Assembly (NCBI GenBank): GCA_903929815.1
Contig: CAIYWD010000079.1
Coordinates: 1 to 38,355, forward strand
Length of the DNA: 38,355 bases
Reading direction: 5' to 3'
Source: an uncultured beta proteobacterium
GTDB lineage: Bacteria > Pseudomonadota > Gammaproteobacteria > Burkholderiales > Burkholderiaceae_C
This document shows, in pieces, positions 1-9,263 of the stretch; positions within the stretch are counted from its first letter, which is position 1; the number at the start of each line of letters is the position of its first letter. The notes under the pieces were generated by a model, which saw only the letters and a program-made list of their open reading frames with translations, was not told the DNA's origin and made no database searches. The translations under genes and the position numbers were made by a program.

Positions 1-330
1 CAGTGCCGGTTAGTGGTGACTAAACGGTTACACTGAACCAGTGCCGTTTCCAATAAAGTCTAATAAATAAATTCGTTTTACTAAATAATACAAGTTTTTA
101 ATAAACGTATTAAAATAACTGTTTTAAAAATTCTCTCACAGTCGCGCAATAGAGAGAATGCTTGCGGCTCCAAGCAATGACACACATTCGTTGGTAGCCA
201 GCCGTTCATCAAACGCTTATTTTGATTCATCTACACTTTTCTAATAGACTTTATTAGAAACCTATTCTTGGATTTTGCTAAATTGTTGATTTTATAGAAA
301 TCAATGACTGGTTTCCAATAAAGTCCAATG

Positions 331-368
331 TGAATTTCCTCAAATCCCATTCAACTGAACCAGTGCCG
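331..368 (+). repeat. 38-bp direct repeat, copy 1
   Basis: This unit starts TGAATTTCCTCAAATCCC and ends CTGAACCAGTGCCG. It matches 487-524 with one visible difference (A versus T after the CCC). The 3' half alone also occurs at 34-48 and, inverted, around 23625-23640. Confidence 0.8.
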
Positions 369-486
369 GAGCCACGATTTGGGATGATATTTATGTGCAT
401 GTCTACATATTTGCATTGACTATTGCAATAACATGCTGATTTATAATAAGATTTAGCCAAATTAAGGAAAGAACTTCAGTTTAAGG

Positions 487-524
487 TGAATTTCCTCAAA
501 TCCCTTTCAACTGAACCAGTGCCG
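487..524 (+). repeat. 38-bp direct repeat, copy 2
   Basis: Second copy of the unit at 331-368, same orientation, 156 bp further on. It ends 18 bp before the tRNA-Pro gene, so it lies within the region where that gene's promoter should be. Confidence 0.8.
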
Positions 525-542
525 AGTTACACTCGTAAACAT

Positions 543-619
543 CGGTGTGTGGCGCAGCTTGGTAGCGCACTTGCATGGGGTGCAAGGGGTCGAAGGTTCG
601 AATCCTTTCACACCGACCA
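543..619 (+). tRNA. tRNA-Pro (anticodon GGG)
   Basis: A 77-nt cloverleaf including an encoded CCA end. The acceptor stem pairs CGGTGTG (543-549) with CACACCG (609-615), followed by A and CCA. The anticodon stem CTTGC/GCAAG encloses the loop ATGGGGT, giving anticodon GGG, which reads CCC/CCU proline codons. The T arm contains GGTTCGAATCC. Repeats lie just upstream and a terminator just downstream. Confidence 0.95.
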
Positions 620-627
620 ATAAAATC

Positions 628-665
628 AAAGACTTAGAGTGTAAATGTTCTAGGTCTTTTTCTTT
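628..665 (+). terminator. Rho-independent terminator of tRNA-Pro
   Basis: An 11-bp stem AAAGACTTAGA / TCTAGGTCTTT (one G-U type pair) with a loop of about 11 nt is followed by a T-rich run (TTTTTCTTTTCC). It begins 8 nt after the tRNA CCA end, so it most likely ends the tRNA transcript. Confidence 0.75.
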
Positions 666-709
666 TCCTCAAGTTTAGACATTCGGCCTTCATCTCGCCA
701 CTCTTTACT

Positions 710-868
710 GGGCTTCCCATTTAAGGCGGGACAGAGATGAAGTCAGTTGCCTGCGCTTGTTACGGCTAATCAGCCAAATGGGAGAGCTTCCCCTGCCAAG
801 AAAACCACGTGAGCGAATCAAACGTAACCCATTGATATTTAATTTGTCCCGCCTTAAGTGGGAAGCCC
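710..868. mobile_element. 159-bp MITE-like element (family B)
   Basis: Terminal inverted repeats of 24 bp lie at 710-733 and 845-868 and match at 23 of 24 positions. The outer end reads GGGCTTCCC and continues into TTAAGGCGGGACA. No transposase fits inside 159 bp, so the element would need a protein supplied elsewhere. Its right end abuts the surviving 3' fragment of the quinone oxidoreductase gene. A lone end of the same family (GGCTTCCCACTTAA) lies at 23199-23212. No clear target-site duplication is visible. Confidence 0.75.
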
Positions 869-996
869 TGACATCAGGGCGAATCAAGCCTGTGGTTTAT
901 GATGCCTTGGCTGCAGCAGATGCGGCTCTAGCCCACATGCTGGTGGAATCAGGCCGGCATATCGGCAAAATTGTTTTAACCTGGAAAAATGTATGA
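868..996 (+). pseudogene. 3' remnant of NAD(P)H:quinone oxidoreductase (MDR family)
   Basis: About 40 codons are left, reading from [19 protein letters not shown] to [12 protein letters not shown]. This is the recognisable C-terminal end of zinc-less medium-chain dehydrogenases of the quinone oxidoreductase (Qor/PIG3) group: a G-R-hydrophobic-K/R-P segment, the A-A-x-A-H-x-L-M-E-like helix and the closing HIGKIVL strand. The Rossmann domain and catalytic domain are missing. The open frame continues upstream only into the family B element, which supplies unrelated codons. The stop overlaps the tpiA start (ATGA at 993-996), as expected if an intact gene once stood here. It cannot encode a working enzyme. 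Confidence 0.75.
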
Positions 997-1733
997 AGAA
1001 ACTTATCGCAGGAAACTGGAAAATGAACGGTAGCCTGTCTGCCAATTCGCAACTGCTTTTGTCCTTGCGGACGGGGCTTGTGGAACCGGCATGTCAGATA
1101 GCGGTGTGCATACCGGCCGTTTACGCGTATCAAGGCCAGACACTGTTGTCCAACTGTCCGATGGCGCTAGGGGCACAAGACATTTCGGCCTATGACAATG
1201 GTGCTTATACCGGCGAAATTTCGGGTTCCATGCTCAAGGAATTTGGGGTGCGCTACGCCATTGTGGGGCATTCTGAACGTCGCCAATACCATGGCGAGAG
1301 TGATGAGACAGTGGCAGCCAAAGCCAAACGTGCTTTGAGTTACGACATCACCCCCATCGTTTGCGTAGGCGAAACTTTGGCTGAACGCGAAGCAGGCCAG
1401 ACTGGTGATGTGGTGAGTCGCCAACTCGCGGTCGTTATTGCAGCTTTGGGTGAGGACATCAGCAAAATAGTGCTGGCTTATGAGCCTGTGTGGGCGATTG
1501 GTACGGGCAAAACAGCCACGCCCATGCAGGCACAGCAGGTTCACGCCATGCTGCGATCGCAATTGAAAGCAGCATCAGACAGTGCCGACAGCATTCAAAT
1601 TTTGTACGGCGGCAGCATGAATGCTGTCACGGCCGGCGAGCTATTGAGGCAACCTGACATTGACGGTGGCCTAGTCGGTGGCGCCTCTTTGAAACTGCTG
1701 GATTTTTTGGCCATTATTGCCGCTTGCGCTTGA
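993..1733 (+). CDS. tpiA: Triosephosphate isomerase
   Basis: Interconverts dihydroxyacetone phosphate and glyceraldehyde 3-phosphate in glycolysis and gluconeogenesis; a soluble TIM-barrel enzyme that acts as a dimer. The 246-residue length is normal. Visible motifs are the N-terminal AGNWKMNG with catalytic Lys10, VGHSERR with electrophile His93, [14 protein letters not shown] with the catalytic base Glu164 and the mobile phosphate loop, and the phosphate-binding LYGGSMN and GGLVGGASL segments. The ATG start overlaps the stop of the quinone oxidoreductase remnant, so translation may once have been coupled to that gene. secG follows after 38 bp. Confidence 0.97.
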   Translation: MKKLIAGNWKMNGSLSANSQLLLSLRTGLVEPACQIAVCIPAVYAYQGQTLLSNCPMALGAQDISAYDNGAYTGEISGSMLKEFGVRYAIVGHSERRQYHGESDETVAAKAKRALSYDITPIVCVGETLAEREAGQTGDVVSRQLAVVIAALGEDISKIVLAYEPVWAIGTGKTATPMQAQQVHAMLRSQLKAASDSADSIQILYGGSMNAVTAGELLRQPDIDGGLVGGASLKLLDFLAIIAACA

Positions 1734-1771
1734 CCATCAATCGTTGTGTACTATTAAATTAAGAGCGAATT

Positions 1772-2113
1772 ATGAATGTGATGTTGACGGTTTTACTGGC
1801 GGTTCAGATGATTGCCGCCGTGGCAATGGTGGGTTTGATTTTGGTTCAGCACGGCAAAGGGGCAGACATGGGAGCTGCTTTTGGCAGCGGTGGCTCGGGC
1901 AGTTTGTTTGGGGCAAGTGGCAGCGCCAATTTTTTGTCGCGTACCACAGCCGTGCTGGCCACTGTCTTTTTTGTTTCTACACTGATGCTGACTTATTTTG
2001 GATCGCATCGCACGGCAACCGGATCGGGCAGTGTGCTTGAAAATGCGACTGCGCCTTTACCCGCGGTGTCGGCTGCTTCGGCCTCAGGCGCAGCACAGAT
2101 TCCATCCAAATAA
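1772..2113 (+). CDS. secG: Protein translocase subunit SecG
   Basis: Small inner-membrane subunit of the SecYEG channel that assists SecA-driven protein export. The 113 residues show the family pattern. A first membrane helix (about residues 1-22) is followed by a glycine/serine-rich cytoplasmic loop with the hallmark LVQHGKGADMGAAFGSG and GSLFGASGSANFL. A second helix (about residues 54-72) comes next, with a low-complexity Ala/Ser/Pro tail to the end. The tpiA-secG-tRNA-Leu-nuoA order is the standard one in betaproteobacteria and supports the call. The ribosome-binding site before the ATG is weak. Confidence 0.95.
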   Translation: MNVMLTVLLAVQMIAAVAMVGLILVQHGKGADMGAAFGSGGSGSLFGASGSANFLSRTTAVLATVFFVSTLMLTYFGSHRTATGSGSVLENATAPLPAVSAASASGAAQIPSK

Positions 2114-2217
2114 ATGGTTCGGATCGTCCTGGTTTTCGGCGCTACCAAAGGGGATTTCAGGGTAAACTGTAGCCATGTTTAAAGAATGCCATGGGGTATC
2201 TTTGGATGGTCAAATGA

Positions 2218-2302
2218 GCCGTCGTGGTGAAACTGGTAGACACGCTATCTTGAGGGGGTAGTGGCGAAAGCTATGCGAGTTCGAGTCTCGCCGACGGCAC
2301 CA
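2218..2302 (+). tRNA. tRNA-Leu (anticodon GAG)
   Basis: An 85-nt class II tRNA with a long variable arm and encoded CCA. The acceptor stem pairs GCCGTCG (2218-2224) with CGACGGC (2292-2298). The anticodon loop CTTGAGG carries GAG, which decodes CUC/CUU leucine codons. The T loop is TTCGAGTC. It lies between secG and nuoA, its usual betaproteobacterial place. Confidence 0.95.
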
Positions 2303-2313
2303 ACTGAATCTGT

Positions 2314-2335
2314 TTGACATTGATCAGTGTGTCAA
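2314..2335. promoter_or_regulatory. Dyad symmetry upstream of nuoA
   Basis: TTGACA (2314-2319) and its complement TGTCAA (2330-2335) flank a central TGATCA palindrome (2320-2325, slightly off centre). It lies 25-46 bp before the nuoA start. The left arm is also a perfect -35 hexamer, though no good -10 follows at 17 bp. It could be an operator or part of the nuo promoter; the role is inference. Confidence 0.3.
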
Positions 2336-2360
2336 AAGTATCGTCAATCAAAACCATATC

Positions 2361-2720
2361 ATGAACCTTGATCAGTACTTGCCAGTTCTTTTGTTTATTG
2401 TGGTAGGCATTGCCATGGGTGTCATGCCTCAAATCACGGGTTATGTGTTAGGTCCCAATCGTCCTGATGCTGCCAAAAATTCCCCATATGAATGTGGTTT
2501 TGATGCGTTTGATGATGCGCGAATGAAGTTTGACGTGCGCTATTACCTCATCGCCATTTTGTTTATTTTGTTTGACCTTGAAGTTGCGTTTTTGGTGCCG
2601 TGGGCTGTCGCCATGAAAGAGGTTGGCATCGTTGGTTTTTGGGAAGTGATGATTTTTCTGGCAATCCTTGTTTTGGGGTTTGTTTACACATGGAAAAAAG
2701 GTGCCCTTGACTGGGAGTAA
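2361..2720 (+). CDS. nuoA: NADH-quinone oxidoreductase subunit A
   Basis: Membrane subunit of complex I, located where the peripheral arm meets the membrane arm near the quinone site. The 119 residues carry three predicted membrane helices. The conserved loop after helix 1 reads [20 protein letters not shown], with the Cys that lies in the switchable quinone-site loop, and helix 2 begins [19 protein letters not shown]. The ending KKGALDWE is the full family C-terminus. The gene is therefore intact, although a family A element begins immediately after its TAA stop. First gene of the nuo operon. Confidence 0.97.
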   Translation: MNLDQYLPVLLFIVVGIAMGVMPQITGYVLGPNRPDAAKNSPYECGFDAFDDARMKFDVRYYLIAILFILFDLEVAFLVPWAVAMKEVGIVGFWEVMIFLAILVLGFVYTWKKGALDWE

Positions 2721-2879
2721 GGATATGGTCAACAATAAGTTGTGCATTTGGCCGTCAGAGTTAAAGATGCAATGCCAGGCGCAAATCGCGCAGTGTGGCC
2801 AGCCACATCAGCGATTTGTAACGACGCAGTGCGCCCAAATCTGACGAGCCAAATGCACAACTTATGATTGACCATATCC
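2721..2879. mobile_element. 159-bp MITE-like element (family A), copy 1
   Basis: Terminal inverted repeats of roughly 40 bp, outer end GGATATGGTCAA, run inward to TTGTGCATTTGG. Both ends are flanked by TAA (2718-2720 and 2880-2882), a likely 3-bp (or 2-bp TA) target duplication. The left TAA is the nuoA stop codon. The transcript could fold as one long hairpin between nuoA and nuoB. Full copies of the same length lie at 10343-10501 and, inverted, at 27314-27472. No coding sequence is present. Confidence 0.85.
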
Positions 2880-2896
2880 TAATAGGGAGACCATGA

Positions 2897-3376
2897 ATGA
2901 TTGAAGGCGTATTTCGCGAGGGCTTTGTCACCACCAGTTACGACTCGGTGATGAACTCGGCTAAAACAGGCTCTTTGTGGCCAATGACTTTTGGTTTGGC
3001 CTGTTGCGCGGTTGAAATGATGCACGCAGCCAATGCACGTTACGACATCAGCCGTTTTGGTGCTGAGATTTTTCGTGCAAGCCCTCGTCAAGCAGATTTG
3101 ATCATTGTGGCCGGTACGTTGTGCAACAAGATGGCGCCGGCCTTTCGCAAGGTGTATGACCAGATGAGTGAACCCAGATGGGTGATTTCATTGGGTTCTT
3201 GTGCCAATGGCGGTGGTTATTATCATCACAGTTACTCAGTTGTGCGGGGTTGCGATCGGATTGTGCCGGTGGATGTGTATATTCCCGGTTGTCCTCCAAC
3301 GGCTGAAGCGCTTTTGTACGGCATCATGCAGTTGCAGGGAAAAATTCGTCGCACGCAAACCATTGCACGCACTTGA
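2897..3376 (+). CDS. nuoB: NADH-quinone oxidoreductase subunit B
   Basis: Carries the terminal [4Fe-4S] cluster N2, which passes electrons to quinone at the base of the peripheral arm. The 159-residue length is normal. Cluster ligands are visible in [10 protein letters not shown] (tandem Cys), [18 protein letters not shown] and the closing [16 protein letters not shown]. The ATG at 2897 is chosen because the ATG at 2893 runs into a stop at once. GGGAG (2885-2889) stands 7 nt upstream and lies outside the inserted family A element, so the ribosome-binding site survived the insertion. The gap of 176 bp to nuoA is wide for this pair and is almost entirely the element. Confidence 0.97.
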   Translation: MIEGVFREGFVTTSYDSVMNSAKTGSLWPMTFGLACCAVEMMHAANARYDISRFGAEIFRASPRQADLIIVAGTLCNKMAPAFRKVYDQMSEPRWVISLGSCANGGGYYHHSYSVVRGCDRIVPVDVYIPGCPPTAEALLYGIMQLQGKIRRTQTIART

Positions 3377-3386
3377 AAGGGTAGCC

Positions 3387-4010
3387 ATGACGTTTCATGC
3401 TATTTCCCCGCAAACACTCAAGAAGCAGGTTGAATCAGCTTTGGGGTCATTGGTCAAAAGCAGTCGTTTAGCCTTGGGCGAGGTCACTGTGGTGGTGGAA
3501 GCTGCCAATTACCTGGCAGCTTGTAAAATTTTGCGAGATGCACAGAGCTGTGGGTTTGATCAGTTGATGGATTTGTGTGGCGTTGATTATTCAGAATATA
3601 AAAATGAGCCATTGTCTGGATCGCGTTTTTGTGTAGTACTGCATTTATTGTCTGTACACCTGAATCAACGGCTACGGTTGAAAGTTTTTGCGCCTGACGA
3701 TGACGCACCTCAAGTAGATTCGGTGTGCGAGGTATGGAGTTCAGCCAATTGGTTTGAACGCGAGGCTTTTGATCTTTTTGGGATTGTTTTTGAAGGTCAT
3801 GACGATTTGCGTCGAATTTTGACCGACTATGGTTTTATTGGACATCCGTTTCGTAAAGATTTTCCGGTACAGGGTCATGTTGAAATGCGTTACGACGCAG
3901 AACAAAAGCGCGTGGTGTATCAGCCGGTCACCATCGAACCTCGTGAGATAACCCCTCGCATCATTCGTGAAAATAACTACAGCGGTTTTCCAAGTGGTTT
4001 TGAAATTTAG
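3387..4010 (+). CDS. nuoC: NADH-quinone oxidoreductase subunit C
   Basis: The 30-kDa type peripheral subunit that packs against NuoD and NuoB. It is 207 residues starting [14 protein letters not shown]. The family signature is ERESFDLFGI-like ([22 protein letters not shown]), followed by [12 protein letters not shown]. The open frame extends back to 3201, but that part overlaps nuoB out of phase. The ATG at 3387 with AAAGGG at 3376-3381 and the usual family length decide the start. It ends at TAG 4008-4010, touching nuoD. Confidence 0.96.
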   Translation: MTFHAISPQTLKKQVESALGSLVKSSRLALGEVTVVVEAANYLAACKILRDAQSCGFDQLMDLCGVDYSEYKNEPLSGSRFCVVLHLLSVHLNQRLRLKVFAPDDDAPQVDSVCEVWSSANWFEREAFDLFGIVFEGHDDLRRILTDYGFIGHPFRKDFPVQGHVEMRYDAEQKRVVYQPVTIEPREITPRIIRENNYSGFPSGFEI

Positions 4011-4015
4011 TGGCT

Positions 4016-5269
4016 ATGGCTGATATTAAAAACTACACCCTTAATTTTGGACCTCAGCATCCAGCAGCGCATGGTGTTTTGCGCCTTGTGTTGGAGTTAG
4101 ACGGCGAGGTCATTGTTCGCGCTGACCCTCATATTGGCCTGTTGCATCGCGCTACCGAAAAACTGGCTGAAACCAAAACTTATCTTCAAGCACTTCCTTA
4201 CATGGATCGACTCGACTATATGTCGATGATGTGCAATGAAAATGCTTACTGTCTGGCCATTGAAAAAATGATGGGGATTGATGTTCCCATTCGTGCCCAA
4301 TACATTCGGGTGATGTTTTCCGAAATCACACGGATGCTCAACCATTTGTTGTGGGTGGGCGCACATGCCATTGACTGTGGTGCCATGACCGTGATGTTGT
4401 ACGCATTTCGCGAACGCGAAGATCTGTTTGACATCTACGAAGCCGTCAGCGGTGCGCGGATGCACGCCGCTTATTTTCGCCCGGGTGGTGTCTATCGCGA
4501 TCTGCCTGACTCCATGGCACGCCACCAACCCAATAAAATTCGCAGCCCGCAATCTACAGCACAGCTTAATCGCAATCGGGGTGGCAGTCTGCTTGACTTT
4601 ATTGAAGACTTTACACAGCGCTTTCCGGCTGCTTTGGCGGAGTACCACACCCTGCTCACAGATAACCGCATCTGGAAACAGCGTACCGTAGGCATTGGCG
4701 TGGTCAGTCCTGAGCGTGCGTTAAATCTTGGTTTTACCGGCCCTATGTTGCGAGGTTCTGGCATTGCCTGGGATTTGCGCAAGAAACAACCCTATGACGC
4801 TTATGCGCACATGGACTTTGATGTGCCCATTGGCAAAACAGGCGACAGTTATGACCGTTACCTGGTGCGCATGGAAGAACTCAATCAATCCAACCGCATC
4901 ATCAAACAATGTGTCGATTGGCTGCGTATGAATCCCGGCCCGGTCATCACCAATAACCACAAAGTTGCATCCCCCAGCCGTGAATCGATGAAATCTAATA
5001 TGGAAGGGTTGATTCATCACTTTAAATTATTTTCTGAGGGTTTTTGTGTGCCTGAGGGCGAAATTTACGCGGCCATTGAGCACCCCAAAGGTGAGTTTGG
5101 CATTTACTTGGTCAGTGATGGTGCCAATAAACCTTATCGACTGAAAATTCGTCCGCCTGCTTTTGTTCACCTTGCAGCTTTAAATGAAATGGGCAAAGGA
5201 CACATGATTGCAGATGCCGTGGCTATTATTGGTACGATGGATATTGTGTTTGGGGAAGTTGATAGATGA
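4016..5269 (+). CDS. nuoD: NADH-quinone oxidoreductase subunit D
   Basis: The 49-kDa subunit that forms most of the quinone-binding cavity with NuoB. It is 417 residues from the ATG at 4016, the common betaproteobacterial length. A GTG at 4010 overlapping the nuoC stop would add two residues. Signature segments are [20 protein letters not shown] with the quinone-site His-rich loop, [20 protein letters not shown]-like [11 protein letters not shown] and the C-terminal DIVFGEVDR. The start overlaps no upstream coding sequence, and the stop overlaps nuoE by 4 bp (ATGA), pointing to coupled translation. Confidence 0.97.
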   Translation: MADIKNYTLNFGPQHPAAHGVLRLVLELDGEVIVRADPHIGLLHRATEKLAETKTYLQALPYMDRLDYMSMMCNENAYCLAIEKMMGIDVPIRAQYIRVMFSEITRMLNHLLWVGAHAIDCGAMTVMLYAFREREDLFDIYEAVSGARMHAAYFRPGGVYRDLPDSMARHQPNKIRSPQSTAQLNRNRGGSLLDFIEDFTQRFPAALAEYHTLLTDNRIWKQRTVGIGVVSPERALNLGFTGPMLRGSGIAWDLRKKQPYDAYAHMDFDVPIGKTGDSYDRYLVRMEELNQSNRIIKQCVDWLRMNPGPVITNNHKVASPSRESMKSNMEGLIHHFKLFSEGFCVPEGEIYAAIEHPKGEFGIYLVSDGANKPYRLKIRPPAFVHLAALNEMGKGHMIADAVAIIGTMDIVFGEVDR

Positions 5270-5757
5270 TTTCTGAAGAAACCAAATTGCGCTTTGCTCA
5301 AGAAGTTGCCAAATTTCCACCTGAACAAAAGCAGTCTGCCGTGATGGCTTGTTTGGCGATTGTTCAGCAAGAACTGGGGTTTGTGAGTTTTGAGAGTGAA
5401 CAACTTGTGGCCGATTATTTAGGCATGGCGCCCATTGCCGTGCATGAGGTCACCACTTTTTACAACATGTACAACACAGAGCCTGTGGGCAAGTACAAAT
5501 TGAATGTGTGTACCAATCTGCCCTGTCAATTGCGCGACGGAAGACGGGCAATGAACCACCTCAAGAACAAACTTGGCATTGATAACCATCAAACCACATC
5601 GGATGGTCTCTTTACTTTGCAAGAGTGCGAGTGTTTGGGGGCTTGCGCTGATGCGCCGGTTTTGTTGGTGAATGATCGCGATATGTGCAGTTTGATGAGC
5701 GATGAAAAACTTGATCAATTGGTTGATGGCTTGCGTGCAGCGGAGGTAGCTCCATGA
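5266..5757 (+). CDS. nuoE: NADH-quinone oxidoreductase subunit E
   Basis: The 24-kDa subunit with the [2Fe-2S] cluster N1a, part of the NADH-oxidising tip. The 163 residues have a thioredoxin-like C-terminal domain. Four cysteine ligands are visible: two in [12 protein letters not shown] and two in [18 protein letters not shown]. It overlaps nuoD by 4 bp at the front and nuoF by 4 bp at the end. Confidence 0.97.
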   Translation: MISEETKLRFAQEVAKFPPEQKQSAVMACLAIVQQELGFVSFESEQLVADYLGMAPIAVHEVTTFYNMYNTEPVGKYKLNVCTNLPCQLRDGRRAMNHLKNKLGIDNHQTTSDGLFTLQECECLGACADAPVLLVNDRDMCSLMSDEKLDQLVDGLRAAEVAP

Positions 5758-7106
5758 TGGCCGCTGATATTCTGGCGAAGTTTCAATCCACCGGTGAACA
5801 AACCTGTTTTCACAATCGGCACATTAACCCCCAGATTTGTGCGGGTTTGAATGGCGACAATTGGAAAATAAAAGATTACGAAGAACGCGGTGGTTATCAA
5901 GCCTTGCGCCAAGTATTAGGGCAAGATGGTTCTGCTGGTATGTCACCGGAGCAGGTGATATTGTGCGTCAAAGAATCTTCATTGCGCGGGCGGGGTGGGG
6001 CGGGTTTTCCTACAGGCCTGAAATGGAGTTTCATGCCCAAACAGTATTTGGGTCAAAAATATTTGATTTGTAATTCTGATGAAGGTGAACCTGGTACTTG
6101 CAAAGACCGTGATATTTTGCAGTTCAACCCGCACATCGTGATTGAGGGCATGTTGATTGCAGCCTACGCCATGGGGATTACTGTTGGCTATAACTATATT
6201 CATGGCGAGATTTTTGGCACTTACATTCGCTTTGAAGAAGCGTTGAGCCAAGCGCGTGAAGCGGGTTTTTTGGGCAAGAATATTCTGGGAAGCGGTTTTA
6301 GTTTTGATTTGTTTGCATTTCATGGCTTTGGTGCTTATATTTGTGGCGAAGAAACTGCTCTTCTTGAGTCCATGGAGGGCAAAAAAGGGCAGCCACGCTT
6401 TAAACCCCCTTTTCCGGCCAATTTTGGTTTATATGGCAAACCCACTACCATCAATAACACCGAAACTTTTGCTGCTGTTCCGTGGATCATTCGCCATGGC
6501 GCGCAGGCTTACCTTGACTGTGGCAAGCCAAACAGTGGTGGCACTAAAATTTTTTCTGTCACTGGCGATGTGGAGTTGCCAGGCAATTACGAAGTGCCGA
6601 TGGGATTGCCATTTGCGCAACTTCTTGAATTGGCCGGTGGCGTGCGTACCGGCAGAAAGCTCAAGGCAGTGATTCCTGGCGGATCGTCCTCTCCGGTCTT
6701 GCCTGCCCATATCATGATGGACTGCACCCTGGACTACGATGCCATTGCCAAGGCAGGTTCTATGCTGGGTTCGGGGGCTGTCATTGTGATGGATGACTCC
6801 CGCTGCATGGTCAAGAGTTTGCAGCGTTTGAGTTACTTTTACATGCACGAGTCGTGCGGACAATGTACGCCGTGCCGCGAGGGTAGCGGGTGGTTATACC
6901 GCGTGGTGGATCGCATTGAAAATGGTAAAGGGCGCGACTCTGACATGGACTTGCTCAACTCGGTGGCCGCCAATATTCAGGGTCGAACCATTTGTGCGAT
7001 GGGTGATGCAGCAGCCCTGCCCGTGCGTTCGATGCTGCAGCATTTCACACCTGAATTTGAATACCACATTGCCCATAAAACCTGTATGGTTGCGACCTAC
7101 GTTTGA
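5754..7106 (+). CDS. nuoF: NADH-quinone oxidoreductase subunit F
   Basis: Binds NADH and FMN and carries the [4Fe-4S] cluster N3; the electron entry point of complex I. It has 450 residues. Visible are the glycine-rich FMN/NADH segment [49 protein letters not shown], and the cluster motif [12 protein letters not shown] with the fourth Cys in [13 protein letters not shown]. The start is ATGATG, the second ATG being in frame, so one residue of doubt remains. nuoG follows after 12 bp. Confidence 0.97.
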   Translation: MMAADILAKFQSTGEQTCFHNRHINPQICAGLNGDNWKIKDYEERGGYQALRQVLGQDGSAGMSPEQVILCVKESSLRGRGGAGFPTGLKWSFMPKQYLGQKYLICNSDEGEPGTCKDRDILQFNPHIVIEGMLIAAYAMGITVGYNYIHGEIFGTYIRFEEALSQAREAGFLGKNILGSGFSFDLFAFHGFGAYICGEETALLESMEGKKGQPRFKPPFPANFGLYGKPTTINNTETFAAVPWIIRHGAQAYLDCGKPNSGGTKIFSVTGDVELPGNYEVPMGLPFAQLLELAGGVRTGRKLKAVIPGGSSSPVLPAHIMMDCTLDYDAIAKAGSMLGSGAVIVMDDSRCMVKSLQRLSYFYMHESCGQCTPCREGSGWLYRVVDRIENGKGRDSDMDLLNSVAANIQGRTICAMGDAAALPVRSMLQHFTPEFEYHIAHKTCMVATYV

Positions 7107-7118
7107 GCGGATCACAAG

Positions 7119-9263
7119 ATGATTGAAATTGAACTCGACGGTAAAAAAGTAGAAATCGCTGAAGGCAGCACAGTCATGCATGCGGCTGAAAAAGCAAATA
7201 CATCCATTCCACACTTTTGTTATCACAAAAAATTAAGCATTTCTGCCAACTGTCGTATGTGCTTGGTGGAAATTGAAAATGCACCTAAACCCATGCCGGC
7301 TTGCGCTACAACCGTGGCCAAAGGGATGGTGGTGCATACACACTCTGACAAAGCCATTCAGGCACAACAGTCGGTCATGGAGTTTTTGCTCATCAATCAT
7401 CCGCTGGACTGCCCGATTTGTGATCAGGGCGGCGAGTGCAAGTTGCAAGATGTAGCCGTGGGTTACGGTTTGTCTGTTTCACGTTATGCAGAAGATAAAC
7501 GAGTGGTTACTGGCAAGGATGTTGGCCCCTTGATTTCCATGCAGGAAATGAGTCGGTGCATTCACTGCACCCGCTGCGTTCGCTTTGGACAGGAAATTGC
7601 GGGCGTGATGGAATTGGGCATGTCCCATCGTGGTGAACACAGCACGATTGAAACTTTTTTGGCAGGTTCAATAGATTCTGAACTCTCAGGCAACATGATT
7701 GATCTTTGTCCGGTCGGCGCATTGACCAGTAAACCGTTTCGTTACAGTGCGCGCACTTGGGAATTGTCGCGTCGCAAGTCCATCAGTCCGCACGACTCTA
7801 CCGGTGCCAATTTGATCGTGCAGGTCAAAAATAACCGTGTCATGCGGGTGTTGCCTCTGGAAAATGAAGCTGTGAACGAGTGCTGGTTGGCTGACCGCGA
7901 CCGTTTTTCTTACGAGGCTTTGAACAGTCCTGACCGCTTGACGGTGCCGATGATCAAGCACGCAGGCCAGTGGATAGAAGTGGATTGGCAAACTGCGCTG
8001 GAACATGTTGCCAATGGCCTCAGGCAGATCAGTGCCGAGTTTGGTGCTGCGAGCATCGGTGCGTTGGTCAGTCCCCACTCTACGCTTGAAGAACTGCATC
8101 TTGCCGTCAAGTTGATGCAGGGGTTGGGTAGCCCCAACATCGACTACCGTTTGCGCCATGCCGAATTTGTTGCGCCTGAAGGTGTTCACACCCTTGGCAT
8201 GTCCATTGCATCGCTTTCACAGCTTCAAAGCGTTTTGGTGCTTGGATCTAACCTGCGCAAAGACCATCCCTTGTTTGCTCAACGCATTCGTCAGGCCACA
8301 CGTCATCACTCATGCGTTGTGAGCGCGTTGGTTGAGAAGTCGCAAAATTGGGCGATGCCTGTTGCGAATTGGTTGGAATCTGATGCAACACAATGGACTG
8401 TTGCCTTAGCTGGTGTCGTGGCAGCGGTAGCTGCTGCCAAAGGTATCAATTCTCCAGTGGAAGGTGTGGTGAACGCTCAGACGATAGCCATTGCACAGAG
8501 TTTGATGTCAGACAATCGTTCTGCCATTTTGTTTGGCAATGCCGCTGTTCATCATGCCAAGGCATCCAGTTTACTGGCTATGGCCAACTGGATAGCAGAA
8601 CATACGGGCGCGGTGGTTGGGCACTTGACCGAAGCGGCCAACACAGTGGGCGCACAGTGGGTGGGTGCAATGCCTGGTGCTTTGGGCATGAATGCAGCAC
8701 AAATGTTGAATGGATCGCTCAAAGCAGTACTCTTACTCAACAATGAACCCAAATTTGACTCTGGCGCACAATCCATGGACGGGCTGTCTAAATCAAAGAT
8801 GGTCGTGTCTTTAAGTCCGTTCAATGCCAATAGTGACTGTTGTAATGTCATGCTGCCCATTGCACCGTTTACAGAAACATCGGGGACTTATATCAATGCC
8901 GAAGGTCGTGTTCAAAGTTTTCATGCGGTGGTCAAACCCTTGGGTGAAACGCGACCTGCCTGGAAAGTATGGCGCGTGTTGGCCAATATGCTTGATGTGC
9001 CAGAGTTTGACTTTGCATCGTCAAAAGATGTACTTCAAAGCATTCCCGGGCTTGCCTTTAGTGACACATCGGGTGATGTTGTGAGTGTGACACCCGAGCG
9101 ATTAAGCAATAAAACCAGAGCAGCGATGGATGTCACGCCTTGCAAAGTTGCGCCCATCGTGGCAAGTATCTACCAGATCGATGGCATGGTTCGACGCGCT
9201 AAAAGCCTGCAATTAACAGCAGATGGTCGTCAGCACCTTTCGAGCGAAAGGGTCATGGCATGA
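7119..9263 (+). CDS. nuoG: NADH-quinone oxidoreductase subunit G
   Basis: The 75-kDa subunit with the chain of iron-sulfur clusters between NuoF and NuoI. The N-terminal ferredoxin-like domain has the [2Fe-2S] ligands in [20 protein letters not shown] and PACATTV. The His-Cys3 motif follows in [18 protein letters not shown], and the next [4Fe-4S] motif is [16 protein letters not shown]. The remainder is a degenerate molybdopterin-oxidoreductase domain that keeps the family fold but no cofactor. At 714 residues it is on the short side for the family, chiefly in the C-terminal part. It overlaps nuoH by 4 bp. Confidence 0.96.
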   Translation: MIEIELDGKKVEIAEGSTVMHAAEKANTSIPHFCYHKKLSISANCRMCLVEIENAPKPMPACATTVAKGMVVHTHSDKAIQAQQSVMEFLLINHPLDCPICDQGGECKLQDVAVGYGLSVSRYAEDKRVVTGKDVGPLISMQEMSRCIHCTRCVRFGQEIAGVMELGMSHRGEHSTIETFLAGSIDSELSGNMIDLCPVGALTSKPFRYSARTWELSRRKSISPHDSTGANLIVQVKNNRVMRVLPLENEAVNECWLADRDRFSYEALNSPDRLTVPMIKHAGQWIEVDWQTALEHVANGLRQISAEFGAASIGALVSPHSTLEELHLAVKLMQGLGSPNIDYRLRHAEFVAPEGVHTLGMSIASLSQLQSVLVLGSNLRKDHPLFAQRIRQATRHHSCVVSALVEKSQNWAMPVANWLESDATQWTVALAGVVAAVAAAKGINSPVEGVVNAQTIAIAQSLMSDNRSAILFGNAAVHHAKASSLLAMANWIAEHTGAVVGHLTEAANTVGAQWVGAMPGALGMNAAQMLNGSLKAVLLLNNEPKFDSGAQSMDGLSKSKMVVSLSPFNANSDCCNVMLPIAPFTETSGTYINAEGRVQSFHAVVKPLGETRPAWKVWRVLANMLDVPEFDFASSKDVLQSIPGLAFSDTSGDVVSVTPERLSNKTRAAMDVTPCKVAPIVASIYQIDGMVRRAKSLQLTADGRQHLSSERVMA

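Larger units (their letters stand above)
1..542. other. AT-rich repeat-laden border, no gene
   Basis: No credible coding region is visible. The stretch is AT-rich and made of repeated pieces. A variant of the TCTAAACGGTTAC motif lies at 19-31 and runs straight into ACTGAACCAGTGCCG (34-48). The same composite occurs on the other strand at 23625-23652. The sequence TTTCCAATAAAGTC occurs near 49 and 312, inverted near 240-262, and in variant form near 17830. A 38-bp unit is directly repeated at 331-368 and 487-524. It looks like a degraded mobile or repeat region next to the tRNA-Pro gene; that origin is inference. Confidence 0.6.

Noticed and set aside
416-447. TTGACT and TATAAT as a promoter for the tRNA-Pro
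   Set aside because: The hexamers are good but 20 bp apart, too long for a normal sigma-70 promoter, and the region is repeat-derived.
757-867. First 37 codons of the open frame that ends in the quinone oxidoreductase remnant
   Set aside because: They lie inside the family B inverted-repeat element and do not resemble the enzyme; only the part from about 868 is kept.
3201-3386. 62-codon N-terminal extension of nuoC
   Set aside because: It overlaps nuoB out of frame; the ATG at 3387 has a ribosome-binding site and gives the family length.
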